Counted from the stretch's first letter, positions 48,757 through 62,543 are shown. The stretch is 64,000 bases of DNA from Cornus controversa (GCA_026545225.1 CM048848.1:13248853-13312852); one strand, 5' to 3'. A program made the numbers and translations. Notes: a model not told the origin generated them from the sequence alone.

Positions 48757-49627
48757 GGAGATATACAGAGGCGATTCGTGACGATACGGGCAAGATGATG
48801 GCGATTTCATCATCGTTCAAACCTGGACCTCCGATCATGAGCAGCTAAACACCATTCCGGGGAAGTGACGTAACCCTAACCTGTATTTCAATGTTTTAAA
48901 TTGTATATTAATTTGGGGACAATTTAATTTGTGCATGGATTGTATAACCAAGACATAAACAATAGCTGTGCTATTGGTTTTAAATTGAATGGATATTATT
49001 TCATTGCATATTTACTTTTGTTCTTGTAGAATGAATGCAAATTTGCAGTGATTAAGGTTTGTTTCTTTTCAACTCCTGTGATTTTGTTAAGACATGTTAT
49101 ACAATAGTTTTTACAAATCATTCAATTTATAGTTTTTATAATTTGTACTAAGCGAAGATGGGTTATCATATCATTAGTTAGTCAGATGTATAGGTAATGC
49201 TAAGCGAAGACGAGTTATGCTTAATTGTATGTTGATTGAATCCTCTTGATAGATCTGAATTGTGCTTGTAGCCATTCTTTTCTGAATGCGTAGATTAGAC
49301 ATCGGAAATTAATACAATTGTCATTGTCATAGGATTAGTGGTGAAGTTAGTTCCCAGGACTCGCTCTCCAGTATCTATCATTTATTTATGTTATTTAATT
49401 TCAGCAACTTAATTTAAAAACAAAACAAATTCTCTTTCAATTAAATTAGACAAGATCTTGATCGTTTAACAACACAACCAACGCAGTCTCTGATGGTTCG
49501 ACCCCTACTCACCGCTTTACTAATTTTAGTAGAGTATTTGTAGGTTTTTATAAATTCTCTTTTGTCGAAGTGTAAAACAAAAATGACACTATTACATAAT
49601 ATTTTATTGCGTTTTGCATATCGAACA
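48757..49627 (+). repeat. LTR3 of the tandem element
   Basis: Matches LTR2 over its length and ends CATATCGAACA, followed by CACTA and then copia sequence. Confidence 0.75.
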
Positions 49628-49632
49628 CACTA

Positions 49633-50880
49633 CATAGCGAGATATGTACAACGTCTGTTCTATAGGATCATAACATCGATAACCCTTTTGACCCTCACAA
49701 TAACTACGAAACACACACAGCTGAATAAGCAGATAACTTGGTACGCTGACCTTTAGGAAGAAGAACAAAACAAGTGCAACCATAGACTTTCAATGAAAAG
49801 TAATCAGGAGGCTTACCACACAGTTTTTCAAAAGGAGAAATACCAGAAGTAATAACAGTTGGTATTCATTTAATAATATGAACGACACTAAGAACTGAAT
49901 CCCCCCAAAAGGCACTTAGAACACTAGCAGATAACAAAAGAGATCGAGTAGTCTCCATGACGTGCCTATGCTTTCACTTAGCAAAACCATGCATTTTGGT
50001 CAGAAGATTGTAGAGCCATCAGATTTTAGCAAATCGAGAAAGCCACTGTAATGACATTCACCACGCAAATCACAGCTAAAACACTTGATGATAGATGAAT
50101 ATTGGGTGTGAACCATGGCCCGATAAGCACTAAAAACATAAAAGAATTGAGAACGACATTTCATGAGAAAATTCCAACAATAGTGAAAGTAATCATCAAT
50201 AAACGAAACATAATACCTGGACCCTCCTTTAGTAGAAATAGGAGCAGCTCCCCAAACATCAGAGTGAACTAAATCAAAAGGTGCCATGAAAGTAGTAGAA
50301 CTTTTATCTAAAGGCAAAACAAAAACTAAATACTATAAACACGAACTAGAAACATGTCTAAGATGAGAATGCCATAAATAAAAATTAGAAGACGTAGGAC
50401 TCAAACTAAAGGAAGACAAGTCAACCCAAGAAGCAACAATAACGGGAACATGAAGCTCCTCTAACACATACAATCCACCCTCTCTGCGGCCTATTCCAAT
50501 CGGCTTCTTAGAACGAGGATCCTGCACAACACAACCAATTGAAGAGAAATAAATAAAAAATCCAGAATCACACAATTGACTAACAGAAATTAAATTTAAA
50601 GTGATTTGAGGAATACAATAGATGTCTGGAAGAGACAAATAAGGAGAGATAATAGTTCCAACTCCAGCCAATGACATAGGAGTACCATTGGTAGTTGAAA
50701 CTGAAACTGATGAGGGAGGAGACAAAATAGATATGAACAAAGAAAAATAACTAGTCATGTGGTGGGTTGCACCAAAGTCAAAAACCTAAGTTGTCCAAGA
50801 TATACCTAAAGAAGTTAAAGATGACAAACCTATCAAGGGAGAGACTGAAAGAGCTTGAAGAGAGTCTATATGACCAGTAG
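49633..50880 (-). mobile_element. Ty1/copia element, protease-edge to integrase part
   Basis: Minus-strand order: end of protease region, GAG-pre-integrase (LYVLEELHVP, then LWHSHLRHVSSSC), then integrase core (FDLVHSDVWGAAPISTKGG and YYVSFIDDYFHYCW). Continues across the inserted element to the reverse transcriptase part at 42613-43454. Fossil with several breaks. Confidence 0.82.
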
Positions 50881-51969
50881 TCATCTTAAAATAAATCAAC
50901 CAATTATTTTGTTAATCCAACTAATCAGTGTACTGGTCGTTTCACACGAAGACCAAATAAACTATACTAGGTGAGCAACTCAAACAATAAGTCAATAAGA
51001 AGTGAGAAACTGAATAGACGGAGAATCCAAAAAATCAGCCAAGATGTTACTGGTGAGATTGCGATATGGGCTGATGTAAACTGAGTCCAAATCGATGTAA
51101 CAAGTCACTGCAAAGTCAAGAGATGCAAACTGATTCTAAATTACAATCAATGCCAAGGCGTTCACAGCAAAGTCGAACAACAAAACTGTGAAACCACTGT
51201 GCACTGATAATTACCAAAGTATTGGGATTTGCAGAGTTGCAAATGAAGAGGAGATTATATAGAAAGAGGAGAACAAGCTGATGCTTTGCGATTAAGGTTT
51301 GTGAGCTCCTGCGATTGCGAAATGCTGCTGCGATTAGAATTGCGATTAAGGTTGCGATGATGTTACGATGCAAACTGTACTGCGAACAGAGAGCAGATAA
51401 AGATTTGTACGAACAGCGGAGATGTAGTTGATGTTGCTACTGTCAGATCTGATTACTATTGCGAATTGATACAAACAGATAAGAACTAATTCTGTGATGG
51501 AGATGAGAAATAGGGTTTGCGACTTTACAATGGGCTGCGACTAGGTTGCAATGAAGCCAGGAGTTAAGACTGTGCTACGACTGTCAAGTGTTTATGAAAT
51601 TGTGATTAAACTTCAAGCTGTCAGCGATAATGCAATTAGGGCTAAATGGGTGATGCAATAGCTGAAGCGATTTCAAAAACAGATACAATTGATGCGATAG
51701 GGTCGAGAAAAATAGAAGAGAAGAGAATATAATGCGATGCAAGTTAATTGAAGGTGAGGTCAAGCAAAATCTAGCAGTGATTTGCGATTGCGATCTTAAG
51801 TTTGTGCAAAGAGTAAGCGAGTAATAAAGAGAAGAAGAACTTGATGTATTATTCAATCGTATATCTCTAAATCATATACAGTACAAGAAATATATAATAA
51901 ATCATAAACTAAAAAACTAAGGAAAAGACAATACTACCCTCAAATAATAAAATAAATCATACTCTAACA
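50881..51969 (-). repeat. LTR and leader of the Ty1/copia element
   Basis: In minus orientation the LTR opens TGTTAGAGTATGATTTAT at 51969, a common plant copia LTR start. The stretch to 50881 is rich in GCGATTGCGA-type repeats and has no gag that I can see. The edge between LTR and leader was not fixed. Confidence 0.6.
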
Positions 51970-52117
51970 CATCCGTGCCCATGCATCCTCGCACATGGGG
52001 CTTGCAAACCACAACCAAGCCACAATACATATCTTTGAGCCAATACCTTGCCCAATGACAAGTTTCTAACCAATGGGCCCATATGCACATGACATACCTG
52101 CCATGCACACAACTTAG
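51970..52117. other. Short unassigned spacer
   Basis: Rich in CATGCA/TGCATG and CCATG words; nothing coding. Confidence 0.4.
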
Positions 52118-54512
52118 TGTAACACCTTTAAACTATGATTCCTTTTTGTCTTCATCTCATTAGGATTCAAAGGTAATTTTTGGATTTTGTAGGGCTATAA
52201 GTGTAGTTATGCATAAGGATATATATATGTATATTACATAGATATGTAATATTGGTTTCTCTGATGCATGTATTTGAGTTGGCACGTGGGATTTCTTTGA
52301 CTAGCCTTGACTGGTCCAATATTGCTATGCAACTCTCTTTTATTTGTGTGTTTGTGATAGAAAAGGGAAAGAAAAAATAAGAAAATGTAGCAAGTGGCAC
52401 AAACTGGTGTGCATGGGTGACAGGTGCCATTTGGTCAGCCTTGTAAACTGTGGGTGGTATAGTAGAATACTTACCTCAAGCTTCTCACAGAAGCTTTGTT
52501 GCTTCTCAAAATATTAGATTTGTAAGTATAGGCTGAAAAAAAAAAGGGTTGTAGAGGGTCCGGCAGAAGAGAGAGAAAGGGAAAAAAGGCACAACTAGAG
52601 AGAGAAAGAGAGAAGAAGACGAATGAGAGAAGAAGAAGGAGAAAAGAAGAAGAAGAGAAGAAGAAAAAAAAAGAAAGAGAAGAAGAGGAGGAGGAGAAGA
52701 AGACTAAATCAGTAGCTAACAGGCACGTTGATTCTTGCCAAATTTTCTTACATATATACTTAGGTTTAATCTCAGCATGATGCATGTGTGTACTTGAATC
52801 CCATGCTTTCTTTAGCTAATTACTATTTATGTTTTCAAATAGTGTTATGTGCCTACATGCATCCGTTTATGTAGGAATAAGGAATAACATGTTTCATTGA
52901 TGGTTTAACCTTTATAGGTAGTTGTTGGTAGCAGTATACATTTTATAGGAACTTAGTTGTGGGTCTTTAAAGAAATAATGTATTTCTTTATGTATGGTTG
53001 ACTGGAAAAGTGTAGGCACTTTTTATGCTAGTATATATATATAGGATCTATCAATTTTTATTAAGGTTTTTTGATCCATATCTCTGCCCATTTCATTTAG
53101 ATTGATCCTTGCATAACTTTTGTTTTTTTGTTAAGCTTAGTTAAGAGCCTGAGATCATTACACATAGATATGAGTAGTTTTGTAGTATAATGTATTTAAT
53201 GTTTTGTTATATATATATATATATATATATATTGGCGAAGGTGAGTGAGGTGCTCACAACTTGGTATTCACAAGGTGGTTAGCTTGGTATCAAAGTACTT
53301 GATTGTTCATGGGTTGAACAAAGAAGAAGGTGGGTTATGGCAGTGGAGTTGCTGGATCTCTAGGTTGTGCATGGCTTCCATTAGAGCTTGGTCACACACG
53401 GCTTGAGTGAGTTGGTGGTGGCAGTATGGTTATATGGGTGGAGTTCCTTTCGGCTGCCATGATGAGTCTCCTTGGTAGCGTGGACTATTGGGTCACTAGG
53501 TGACATGGATTGTTTTGAGTTGGTGGAGTGATAGCAACCATGGTTTGGCAGATTAGCCGTGCATGGTGGTGACTGGTGAGCCTCATGGTTGTGGGTCTTG
53601 TTTGGGTAGCTATGAGTTTGGGTTGTTTGAGGCTAGGTTGGTGGTGGAATTAGTGAACCCATGGAAATTGATTGGTCCACAAGACTTGATGTTTTTAGCT
53701 GCCATGGATGCTAGTATAAAGGAACCTTGAGGTATATTTGGTGTGGTAGTTGGCTGGCTTGGGTTATAGTTAAGAGGTGTTGTTAAATGAATCAATTAAT
53801 TGGGTTGATTCACAGTTTTTGATTTCGGTTGGATTGAGTTAGTTTCAAAAGTCAGTTTGTTGGGCTCATTGTATATGGTTTGGAATTGGGCTTGGTGAAC
53901 TGGATTGGGCCAAAATTAAGAGTAGGCCCAATAATATTTAAAAGAGATAGAATGGTTAACTTGACCGGGGCTGGGCTAAATTTATGGACTGGGCAAAAGT
54001 AATTAAAAGAATATGGGGTTAAGTAACATTCTTTTGGGCCTATAAAAATTATGATCTCTATTTATGTTTTTTTATTTCAATAAGGTTGCTAAAGGTTTAA
54101 ATTGGAAAAAAAATGTGTTTGTGCCATAAATTACATTAAATTTATGAAAATCTATGTTTATGCATAATAGGACTAATTATGTTAGAATAGTTGGTTCTAA
54201 GAATTAAAAAAAATCGGTTAGCGACATTTTAAGCATAATGAATGCGCACAACTTGCTCATTAATTTATTAAATATGAAAAGCATGTAATAAATTATAAAA
54301 AATTTTATGTTGGTATAACAATGCTTGTTTCCTTTTTGTTTCAATTTAGAGAAAATTGGAGAAAAATATCATTTGAAGCTCTAAAAATTACGAAAAATTC
54401 TAGAGTGGTACATTTTGGCATAATAAACTTAATTATGCTAAAATAATTAAGTTTATAAAGGATTTAAAGGGTGAAATCCTAAGGTGATTAATTAATGTGA
54501 TTAGGGATCACA

Positions 54513-57202
54513 TGAAATACCCCCCAGAAAATTTCGCGCATGAGGTGGCCAGTCTCATACACAAAACTTGAGGAATACTAACAACTGATAGCAAACAAGC
54601 TTGGAATACAATGACAAAAGAAAAAGAATTATAAATGCTGAAAGGAAAGTCTAACTGAAATGAATAATCATGTTAAATAACATTGTATTATTCTGATTGA
54701 TACAACTTGGAAGTCTGGTAACCCACGGACCCCTTAACCAAACAAAAAACATAAAAGTAAAACTTTATGAACAGATTTAAGTCCCTACACTAAAGTATGG
54801 TAAGGAATGGATGACTGTCACGCTCTACGAACTCCACGAGCAAATCTCTAGGTAGAAACTGTCTAGAACCTGAAATATCAACAAAGTGGGTTAAACCCAC
54901 GAGCAAAATCTCTCTACTACAACCCAATCAGAGAACCGGTAAACATACCCTCTATATGAGGACAGTAAAGACATATAGATATAATTATACCATTTAGTCA
55001 TTAAATCTCCTATCTTAGAAGTAACTAAACCCATCCATTATCACAATATAGATAAAACAAATTTCTAAGTTCAAACCATAGACAATCTTAACATGCCTTC
55101 ATTCATATATTCTACAAATGCCTTACAAGGTATTAGGCAAAACTATCCTGCCTCCACCAATAATCATTTTCCAAGACAACAAATTTATGTTTATATACAA
55201 TTAAAGATAACCCACCAGCTTATAAATATATATACCCAATTAACCCTGTGACCTAAGAATAGACCCGCCTCACACCCTACACTAACACATCAGTTATCTT
55301 AATGCAAGTGCAACTAGTTTTAAGTTTACACAAGAAACAATCGTAACAGGCTCGAATATATAACGAGAAACGTTCTTCCTAGACATTAGGCAATCCTGAC
55401 ATGCTCCAAATAAAATATAAAGATACCATATTAGGTGTTTGGCGATCCTGACACGCCTTGGCAATCCCAACATGCCAAATATAATGCATAGATACCTTAT
55501 TAGGTATTAGGCGATCCCGACACGCCTTGGCAATCCCAACATGCCAAATATAATGCATAGATACCTTATTAGGTATTAGGGAATCCTGACACGCCTTGGC
55601 AATCCCAGCATATCAAATATAATGCATAGATACCTTATTAGGTATTAGGTGATCTTGACACGTCGGGCAATCCTTACATGCCAAATAAAATGCATAGATA
55701 CCTTATTAGGTATGGGCAATCCTGACACGCCGGACAATCCTTACATGACAAATAAAATGCATAGATACCTTATTAGGTATGGGCGATCCTGACACGCCGG
55801 GCAATCCTTACATGCCAAATAAAATGTATAGATGCATTCCCAATATGAAACATAAAATAAAAAAGGTGCATTATGATTTTAATTTGTACAAACAAAGTAA
55901 TTCAAATTATCCGACATGAAATTATCACCATAAGACAAATCGTTCACAAGCAAACTATAATCAAGTATTTAATGGGCATTTATATCCTGAAAGGAAAATA
56001 CATTCAAGTAAATCAAGTAATACAATTTAACCACTTTAGAAGCAAACACCCAATCCAACCCCCAATGCACTCAAATCTATGAGGGAGTCTAAACCAAACT
56101 CTTATCTAGGTTTCTGGGCCTATTCTACTTCTAAGAACCCTCTTAAGTCATTCTGGAATTTTTTGAAATTTTAAAAATATTTTCAACAAATAAAAGAAGG
56201 TGAAAATCCAACTTTTAGACACTTTAAAAATTAATTGAACACCAAGGGAAGCTCATTTCGAGATGAAAATTTAAATCCAAGTTTATTTAACCTCCAGAAA
56301 GTTACAGCAAAAATTTGGGAATTTTTGGAATTATAAAAGTATTTTCTAAAATTACAGAAAGTGAAAAACCCAACTTTTGGACACTTTAAAAATCAATTGA
56401 ACAACAAGGGAAGATCATTTTGAGTTGAAAATTTAAACCCAAGTTTATTTTGCCTCCAAAAAGTTACAGTAAAAAGTTTGGAATTTTTGGAAATTTCTAA
56501 TTATTTTCTAAAATTAAAGAAGCTGAAAAACACTGCTTTTAGACACTTTAAAAATTAATTTAAAGACAATGGTAAATCATTTTGACATGAAATTTAAACT
56601 CCAACCTCCTTAAGCTCCCAGGAAATTGAAATAAAATTTTGGGAATTTTTAGAATTATAAAAGTATTTTTAAAAAATGATTTTCCGAATTTTCAAGTTTT
56701 TCCATAAATTTCAAAAATTCAAAACAAATACTAAAATAATTCGGAATGGGCCCATATCGGACCCAGAGGTGGGCCCCCGTGAATGGGTCCGAAAAATACT
56801 TTTTCGGCCACCGGCACCGGCGGCACGAGCTGGCGGAACGCGTGGCCACCTTTTTTTTTTTTTTTTCTTTCTTCTTCCTTCTTCTTCTTGAAGCTCCAAG
56901 CAACAACAATGGTGGAAAAACTTCCCGATCACTTCCGGGTACCGAATCGTGCATATGAATATACCATTGAACTCGTATCGATCTAAGCTACGCATTGGTA
57001 CCAAACTCATCCCCTCTCGCGGACTAAATCAAAAACACCCAATTTCAAGTTTCGAAAATCTAAAATTTCAAACTCAATTTTCCGTCAATCTACCCAACGG
57101 TTCACAACCAAACTTTCAAGGATTGTTCTAGGAAGTAAGATCTACCTTTTAATCGGAACAAAAACGTTCAAAAATGATAAATACAGTAAACTCAATTTCA
57201 TG

Positions 57203-57236
<34 letters not shown>

Positions 57237-57674
57237 CGCCTATAAAGTCATATATACATGTATAACCATATGCAAAAATACCCTAAAACAGTATCAAAAC
57301 TCCAAAATCTTCATGTTTAATTCACAGAAATATTCTTAGCATGCAAAAGCATTTAGTTTCATAATTAATTGCATACAAATTTCTAGCAACATGTCTCTAC
57401 AATTAATATATATATATATATTATATATATATTCCAGCAACATGTATATACAAATATTATATATGTAAACAGATTCAAAGGGGAAGGGAAGAGTTCGAAC
57501 TTGCCTTGCGATGTTGAGCAAAAATTACTTTTTTTCTCTTTTCCTGGCGTCTACCGTTTTCTCCCTATCTGTGCGTAGGAATCCTCTGTACATAGAAACT
57601 ACTCAACCCTAATTCCTTTTCTCTTATTTAATATTCTTAAATAATTAAACTAATAAATATAAAATATTTAGCCC

Positions 57675-57717
<43 letters not shown>

Positions 57718-58005
57718 TAGCCCAGCCCAGCAGCCTAGCCCAACCTAATAATAATAATAATAAAACAAGAATAAAGAAAATGCAGTCCAAACCAACATAT
57801 TTTTATTTAAGAAAAAAAAACTATATTTAAAGCAAATATTTAACACACAATTAAACACAATCAACACTTAGCAACAATTCAAACATCCACATTAAACATA
57901 TAAAAATAGGCATTGACAAAATTAATTAAAGCATTTAAATAATTAAAAACTCCATGAAATAAATAAAAACCCAATTTAAATATCCTCAAATTACGGGGTA
58001 TTAGA
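54513..58005 (-). mobile_element. Solo LTR (TGTAATACC family), perfect target duplication
   Basis: Plus-orientation ends TGAAATACCCC and GGGGTATTAGA; flanked by TCACA at 54508-54512 and 58006-58010. Length 3.49 kb, same order as 19439-22933: edge, minisatellite (55380-55830), a set of ~150 bp repeats with CAACTTTTAGACACTTT (56190-56560), GC-rich segment, leader with GGGGAAGGGAAGAG, AT-rich end. Confidence 0.88.
55380..55835. repeat. LTR-internal minisatellite, about six to seven units
   Basis: Units of ~65-67 bp with ATAGATACCTTATTAGGTAT and GGCAATCCYRACATGCC. Copy number differs from the array at 20285-20595. Confidence 0.85.
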
Positions 58006-58784
58006 TCACATTAAAAGAACGATCTGATTTATTAAATGTTAACAATATTTGGTAAATCCTAAAAGCTTGAAATCTTGAAAACGAGATAAAATTCTTAAAG
58101 AATTTTTGAGGTATGGTCAGGGACCTACCTATGGGGTGTGTACTAACCTTTTGTTATGGCCATTGGGCGGAGCGTGCCCTTATTGTGTGGACGTGGTTTG
58201 GGACCATCTGGGTGAGTAGACGTACAAGCTCAGCCACATGTGCGAGCTTCCTTAGTCTAGGACAATGCGATGCGCACCACTTGTTGGCTAAGCATGCCAT
58301 ATATTTGAGGGGAGCCCGGGGCTCATGTGAGGTTATGTTAAGTTAATCTAAACGATTAGCTTAATAAGGAATTGTTGAGAATACGGTTCCTGTGTGTGAA
58401 AGAAATTGTGGATATGATAATTAACTAGAGTTTAATTATCATAAGAAAATTATGAATCTAATCAATAAAGATTTGTTGTACAAGTCCTTATATATAGGAA
58501 TTTAAGGCAATGTCAATTTGTTGAGTAATGATAGTGTTTTGCAGTTCTTGCTGAGCTTGTTGAGCTCACCCCATTTTATTTTCAGGTATCGAGTGAATGG
58601 AGGTGCGGTACAGGACAGTGGTGGCCATTTACATGTAAATCTTTTTGGCATGTAATTATTTTGTTGTTGTACATAGATATGCTCAAGATGAGGGATGAGG
58701 TCTCCGGATAAAGTTTTTGTAATGGATGATCTAGATGATCATATTTTGATTGTAATATGTAAATTTCTGGATCAATGTAAGGTA

Positions 58785-59045
58785 CACTACAAGAAAAAAG
58801 ACTTTCTATGGCGGGCAAAAAGGACTTTTACCACGGGCTTAGCCCGCCGTGGTATCCGGTGTCGTAGTTTCCAATAGACTTTCTACCATGGGCTAAGTCC
58901 ATGATAGAAAACATACTTTCTACCATGGGCCCAGCCCGTGGTGAAAAACAGACTTTCTACCCCGGGCTCAGCCCCAGGTAGAAAGTCTATTTTCTACCAT
59001 GGTTTTGGCCCGTCGTGGTATTCGGTATCATAGTTGCCAACAAAC
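58785..59045. mobile_element. One end of a CACTA (En/Spm) transposon
   Basis: Starts CACTACAAGAAAAAAGACTT, the hallmark CACTA terminus. Five subterminal repeats of the form TTTCTACCAYGGGCYYAGCCC follow, alternating in orientation as palindromes. The other end and a transposase are not in view, so this is a partial copy. Confidence 0.8.
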
Positions 59046-59054
59046 TTTTTATGT

Positions 59055-59157
59055 ATTTTATATAATAGTGTCGTTGTTGTTTTACACCTCGACAAAAGAG
59101 AATTTATAAAAACCTACAAATACTCTATTAAAATTTGTAAAGTGGTGAGTAGGGGTC
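59055..59157 (-). repeat. LTR scrap of the tandem-element family
   Basis: About 100 bases are the inverse of 49500-49590 (and of 44840-44940), including the GACCCCTACTCACC edge. It is cut at 59157 by the next element. Confidence 0.7.
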
Positions 59158-60515
59158 TGATGTGGCTAAACTCGGATTAAATTGTAAGCTTAATTTTTGC
59201 CCTTTTTATCAAAATATAATTTAACCACTCGCAAGAGCACGAATCTTTGTAGATAAGGTTCTATATAGAGGGTATCGATCCCACGAGGACTAGTCGTAAT
59301 TGTCTTAAAGAAAGATTAATTCTACTTTAATTCTAAAAACAGGTTTTTGGATTTTCGTTTATAATCTATTGCATGAATGAAATGACAATAAAATTAAAGA
59401 GTTAAGTTGGGAGAGAGAGCTAGGGGTGGTTTCCACCACTAGCCATTCACATGTTCATAAGTGTAGCAAGCATGGGATTCATAAATTAAATGCCTAACAA
59501 TGTCATTAGGCTTGTGACCTCAATGACATATCAAAAGATCAATGTGTGTGCTAACCTATCATAATCCATCTTCAACAAGCATAGCTCTTCAACCTAACTA
59601 ACTACCTAATTACCCTACTCTCTAAGTGAACACTACATGCATCCAAACTACCTTGTCTTGGCATGGTCTATACAAGCAAACATCACACATTCATTTAAAC
59701 ACCATTATCTATCCATCATTTGCACTTCTTGTGGAATATGCAAATGTTGTGCATTCAAGTGACAAAATCTACTCTATGACAAGAATAAATTCTAAATCAA
59801 ATGAATATATATAAGAAATGTATTTGTGTACATAGTCACTAGGCTAAATAATCAACATTTAACTACAAATTCCCAAGTGCTACAAAAATGAACAAGTTTA
59901 CATGGCTAGGTGTGTCAACCACACCCTAGTGGAGAAGTTAGTTGGTCATGGCAGCCTTGCACCCTTCCATTGATGAAGAAAGTGAAGTTTCTTGGTCTGG
60001 TTCAGCTCCTCTTCTTCCTCTCCCGAAGGTCTCTCCTTGGATGGTCTGATGTGTCTTGAGAGATATGTGAGATATGAGAGATAGATGGCCCTTTTTGTGC
60101 TTTTTGGCTTCCTTTTCAACCTTGGGGCCTACCATATATATATATATATATGACTATATATATCCCTTGTATCAAGAAGGTCCCCAAGGGTCTTGTTCAA
60201 GTCAGACAATCCCCCTAAGTCGTGCAAAAAGGGGGATTTTGTTGCAAGTGGGAAAGCAGGTGAGCAAGTGGCCAAGTGGGTTCTGCAGAATCTCGATTAA
60301 TCGAGATCAACATCTCGGTTGATCGAGATGCCTTTGGCTGCAATTTTGACTTTTTCTCTTCAGCTGCAAAAAGCTTCAAACTTTGCTCCATGTACTCTAA
60401 TATCTGCAATACATCAAAAACACAAAAATACCGTAAATATATCTCGGTAAACGCAAAAACGGAACTAACATAAGCAATAAAGAGGGTTCAAATGCATAGA
60501 ATTGAACACTTATCA
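59158..60515 (-). repeat. LTR of the minus-strand element
   Basis: 1.36 kb. Contains two TCTCGATTAATCGAGA-type palindromes (60290-60329) and a TA run at 60136-60150. The segment near 59270-59300 (CGATCCCACGAGGACT) is common in LTRs of this group. Confidence 0.65.
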
Positions 60516-60530
60516 CACCCCCAAACTTAC

Positions 60531-62340
60531 ATATTGCTAGTCCCTTAGCAATACGATATTACAAAAATGAAATTAACTATTTTATACAAAAGTTTAGTCA
60601 TGCTCAGTCATCAACTAGATAAAGGGCGATCATCCGTTCATTTCATAGTCGGCAAATGCAAAAAGTATTACAGAACTATGTGGTCATTAGCAAAAATGGA
60701 CTTGCACAAGCTATAAATAAACGACGGTCCCCACATAATGGCCAGTCCGAACAAACATACCAATTCCGACCCCAAAATCCTCTTTGAAAAGTGAACATGC
60801 ATTCTAACGCGTGGCTTTTGTCATATTCGGAGAAGAAAACGAACAAATCTATTTTTAAGAGAAAAACTCATTGAAAACGTTCGACACCGCTGTTCATTAT
60901 CGCAAAACATTCATGATTGCTCATGTGCGGATGACCGTGCAATGCTTAGCTCTTTTTGCTTTCTTGCAAGCCCATGTAGCGGCATTGGGCCAATGACTCC
61001 CAAACCAATTGATTTTAGGGCATTAGGTGAAGAAACACCCCTCGGACTTAATAACCGAGCTTACAAGACGATGAGCTTAAGCAAACCACCCGCTTATTAT
61101 TGCTCAACCTTGCACACTTATACGCGAATATTCCCTGCTTTGAGGCATAGAAATCCGGTTTATTGAGTGAGAAGGCTTATTGCAAATTTTCTCTTTTTCT
61201 CTCTTTTTCTTTTTCTTTTTTTTTTTTTATAACAACCGGAAGAACTTATTCTTTAAGTTGTTCAGATAAAAACAGAAATTTACAAAATTCTCCCTCAGAC
61301 TTATACCCCACAGTTTAAAATGCATGTGTGCGAATTTGTGCGGTTAAGGACAAATTTAGGGCAAGAACCACGTGTTCAAATTTAGACAAAAATGTAGACC
61401 GTTCTAGCCTACTATATAGCTTGCAAAAGTGCGGGTATTTACAATGTTAAAGTTCTTAACTACCTGCTGCATTTACCTCAGACATTTATTCGAATGAACT
61501 TCCTTTAAAAAGAAATCAAGACATCATAGCAAGCATGCAAAAATATCAAGAAAACTGCTCTACAATGACACTCAATACTAAGACTGAACATTGCATGCAT
61601 ATGCAAGTAGTATAGCATACCGCACCCCCAAACTTATATGCAACATTGTCCTCAATGTTTGGACAAGAAGAATAAGGAAAGAAGTTACCGGGATTGCTGA
61701 ATGCGACAAAAATGGTATTCCACAGTAGCAGTCATCCTGCAAATAAGAAAAACCTGCACAGAACACCAACTGGATACCACGAGCATTAAAGGGAACAAAA
61801 GTGTATGAAAAGAGCATAATAAAATAAGTATGCACAAAGAGACACTGGCAAAACACTGCATATCTAAGAGTCTGAACTGGTGTTTCCCAATTGTCTAAGA
61901 GGTCTATGCGATAAGATATTGACTATCCAGGCACGCTAACGTATAGCATGCAAAGGGGCTGCCTTTCTTTATTAACGCCATACTGTGTTGAAGCAATCTC
62001 AACAGTATTGGGAATTTAAACCAGGCGGTAATAAATGGAAATCATCAACTGAATCGCATATAACAATTAGACAAGTGGTACTACATACATAGTCAAAGTA
62101 TAGAGAACAGAGATATTGACAGAAAGCAAAAATAAAGACAGTAAAGATAACACATGGTAGAACAGAAAAAAAAACTATATTCCATAAATGTGAAAATGAG
62201 TTTAGTACACGGTGTACATATAGGTAGAATACTCAAAAAGAAACTAAAAATGAAAGAAAATATGGCCAACATGGCCTATCCAACATAAAGAAAGAACAGG
62301 AAATACAGAAAGTAAAACAGAAAAAACACATAAAAGTAGC
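60531..62340. other. Non-coding internal region of the minus-strand element
   Basis: No domain-bearing frame. A second purine-tract-like site (minus strand TAAGTTTGGGGGTGCGG) lies at about 61620-61636. Confidence 0.5.
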
Positions 62341-62543
62341 TACTCGAGGGCGGGTGGTGGTGGTGGTGGCTCGGTGGGAGCAGAAGTGGAGGTGGAAGCT
62401 CGTCCTACAAATAGGAACTACAGGTCCTGTCGGAAGGCTCGAAACTCGTCGAGAATCGCCCTCTGACCCTGTGCCAGAGAAGAAATGTACGAACGAATGC
62501 CCTCCAGCTGACTCTGCGTCACTTGGACGTGCTCATCAAAACC

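Larger units (their letters stand above)
43460..49627 (+). mobile_element. Three-LTR tandem non-autonomous LTR element (Athila/Tat-like, LARD type)
   Basis: Order: LTR1 (43460-44973), Asp-tRNA-type primer site, internal 1, LTR2 (about 46434-47301), primer site, internal 2, LTR3 (about 48757-49627). The whole is bounded by the five-base duplication CACTA at 43455-43459 and 49628-49632, so it behaves as one insertion, here into a copia element. The two internal parts are near-identical (~1.45 kb each) and encode only a gag-like scrap; no reverse transcriptase is seen. LTR2 and LTR3 are shorter than LTR1. Broken as a coding element. Confidence 0.82.
52118..58784 (+). repeat. Long Ty3-type LTR, interrupted by a solo LTR
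   Basis: Begins TGTAACACC and has a long GA-rich stretch near 52555-52705 (typical of the transcribed part of these LTRs). It resumes after the nested solo LTR with the late segment GAGCTTGTTGAGCTCACCCC (about 58555-58575). The right end is not certain because a CACTA element begins there. No target duplication found; no internal region seen. Confidence 0.5.

Noticed and set aside
52471-52785. Ser/Leu/Phe-rich minus-strand frame resembling membrane segments
   Set aside because: Antisense of a GA-rich LTR leader; low-complexity by-product.
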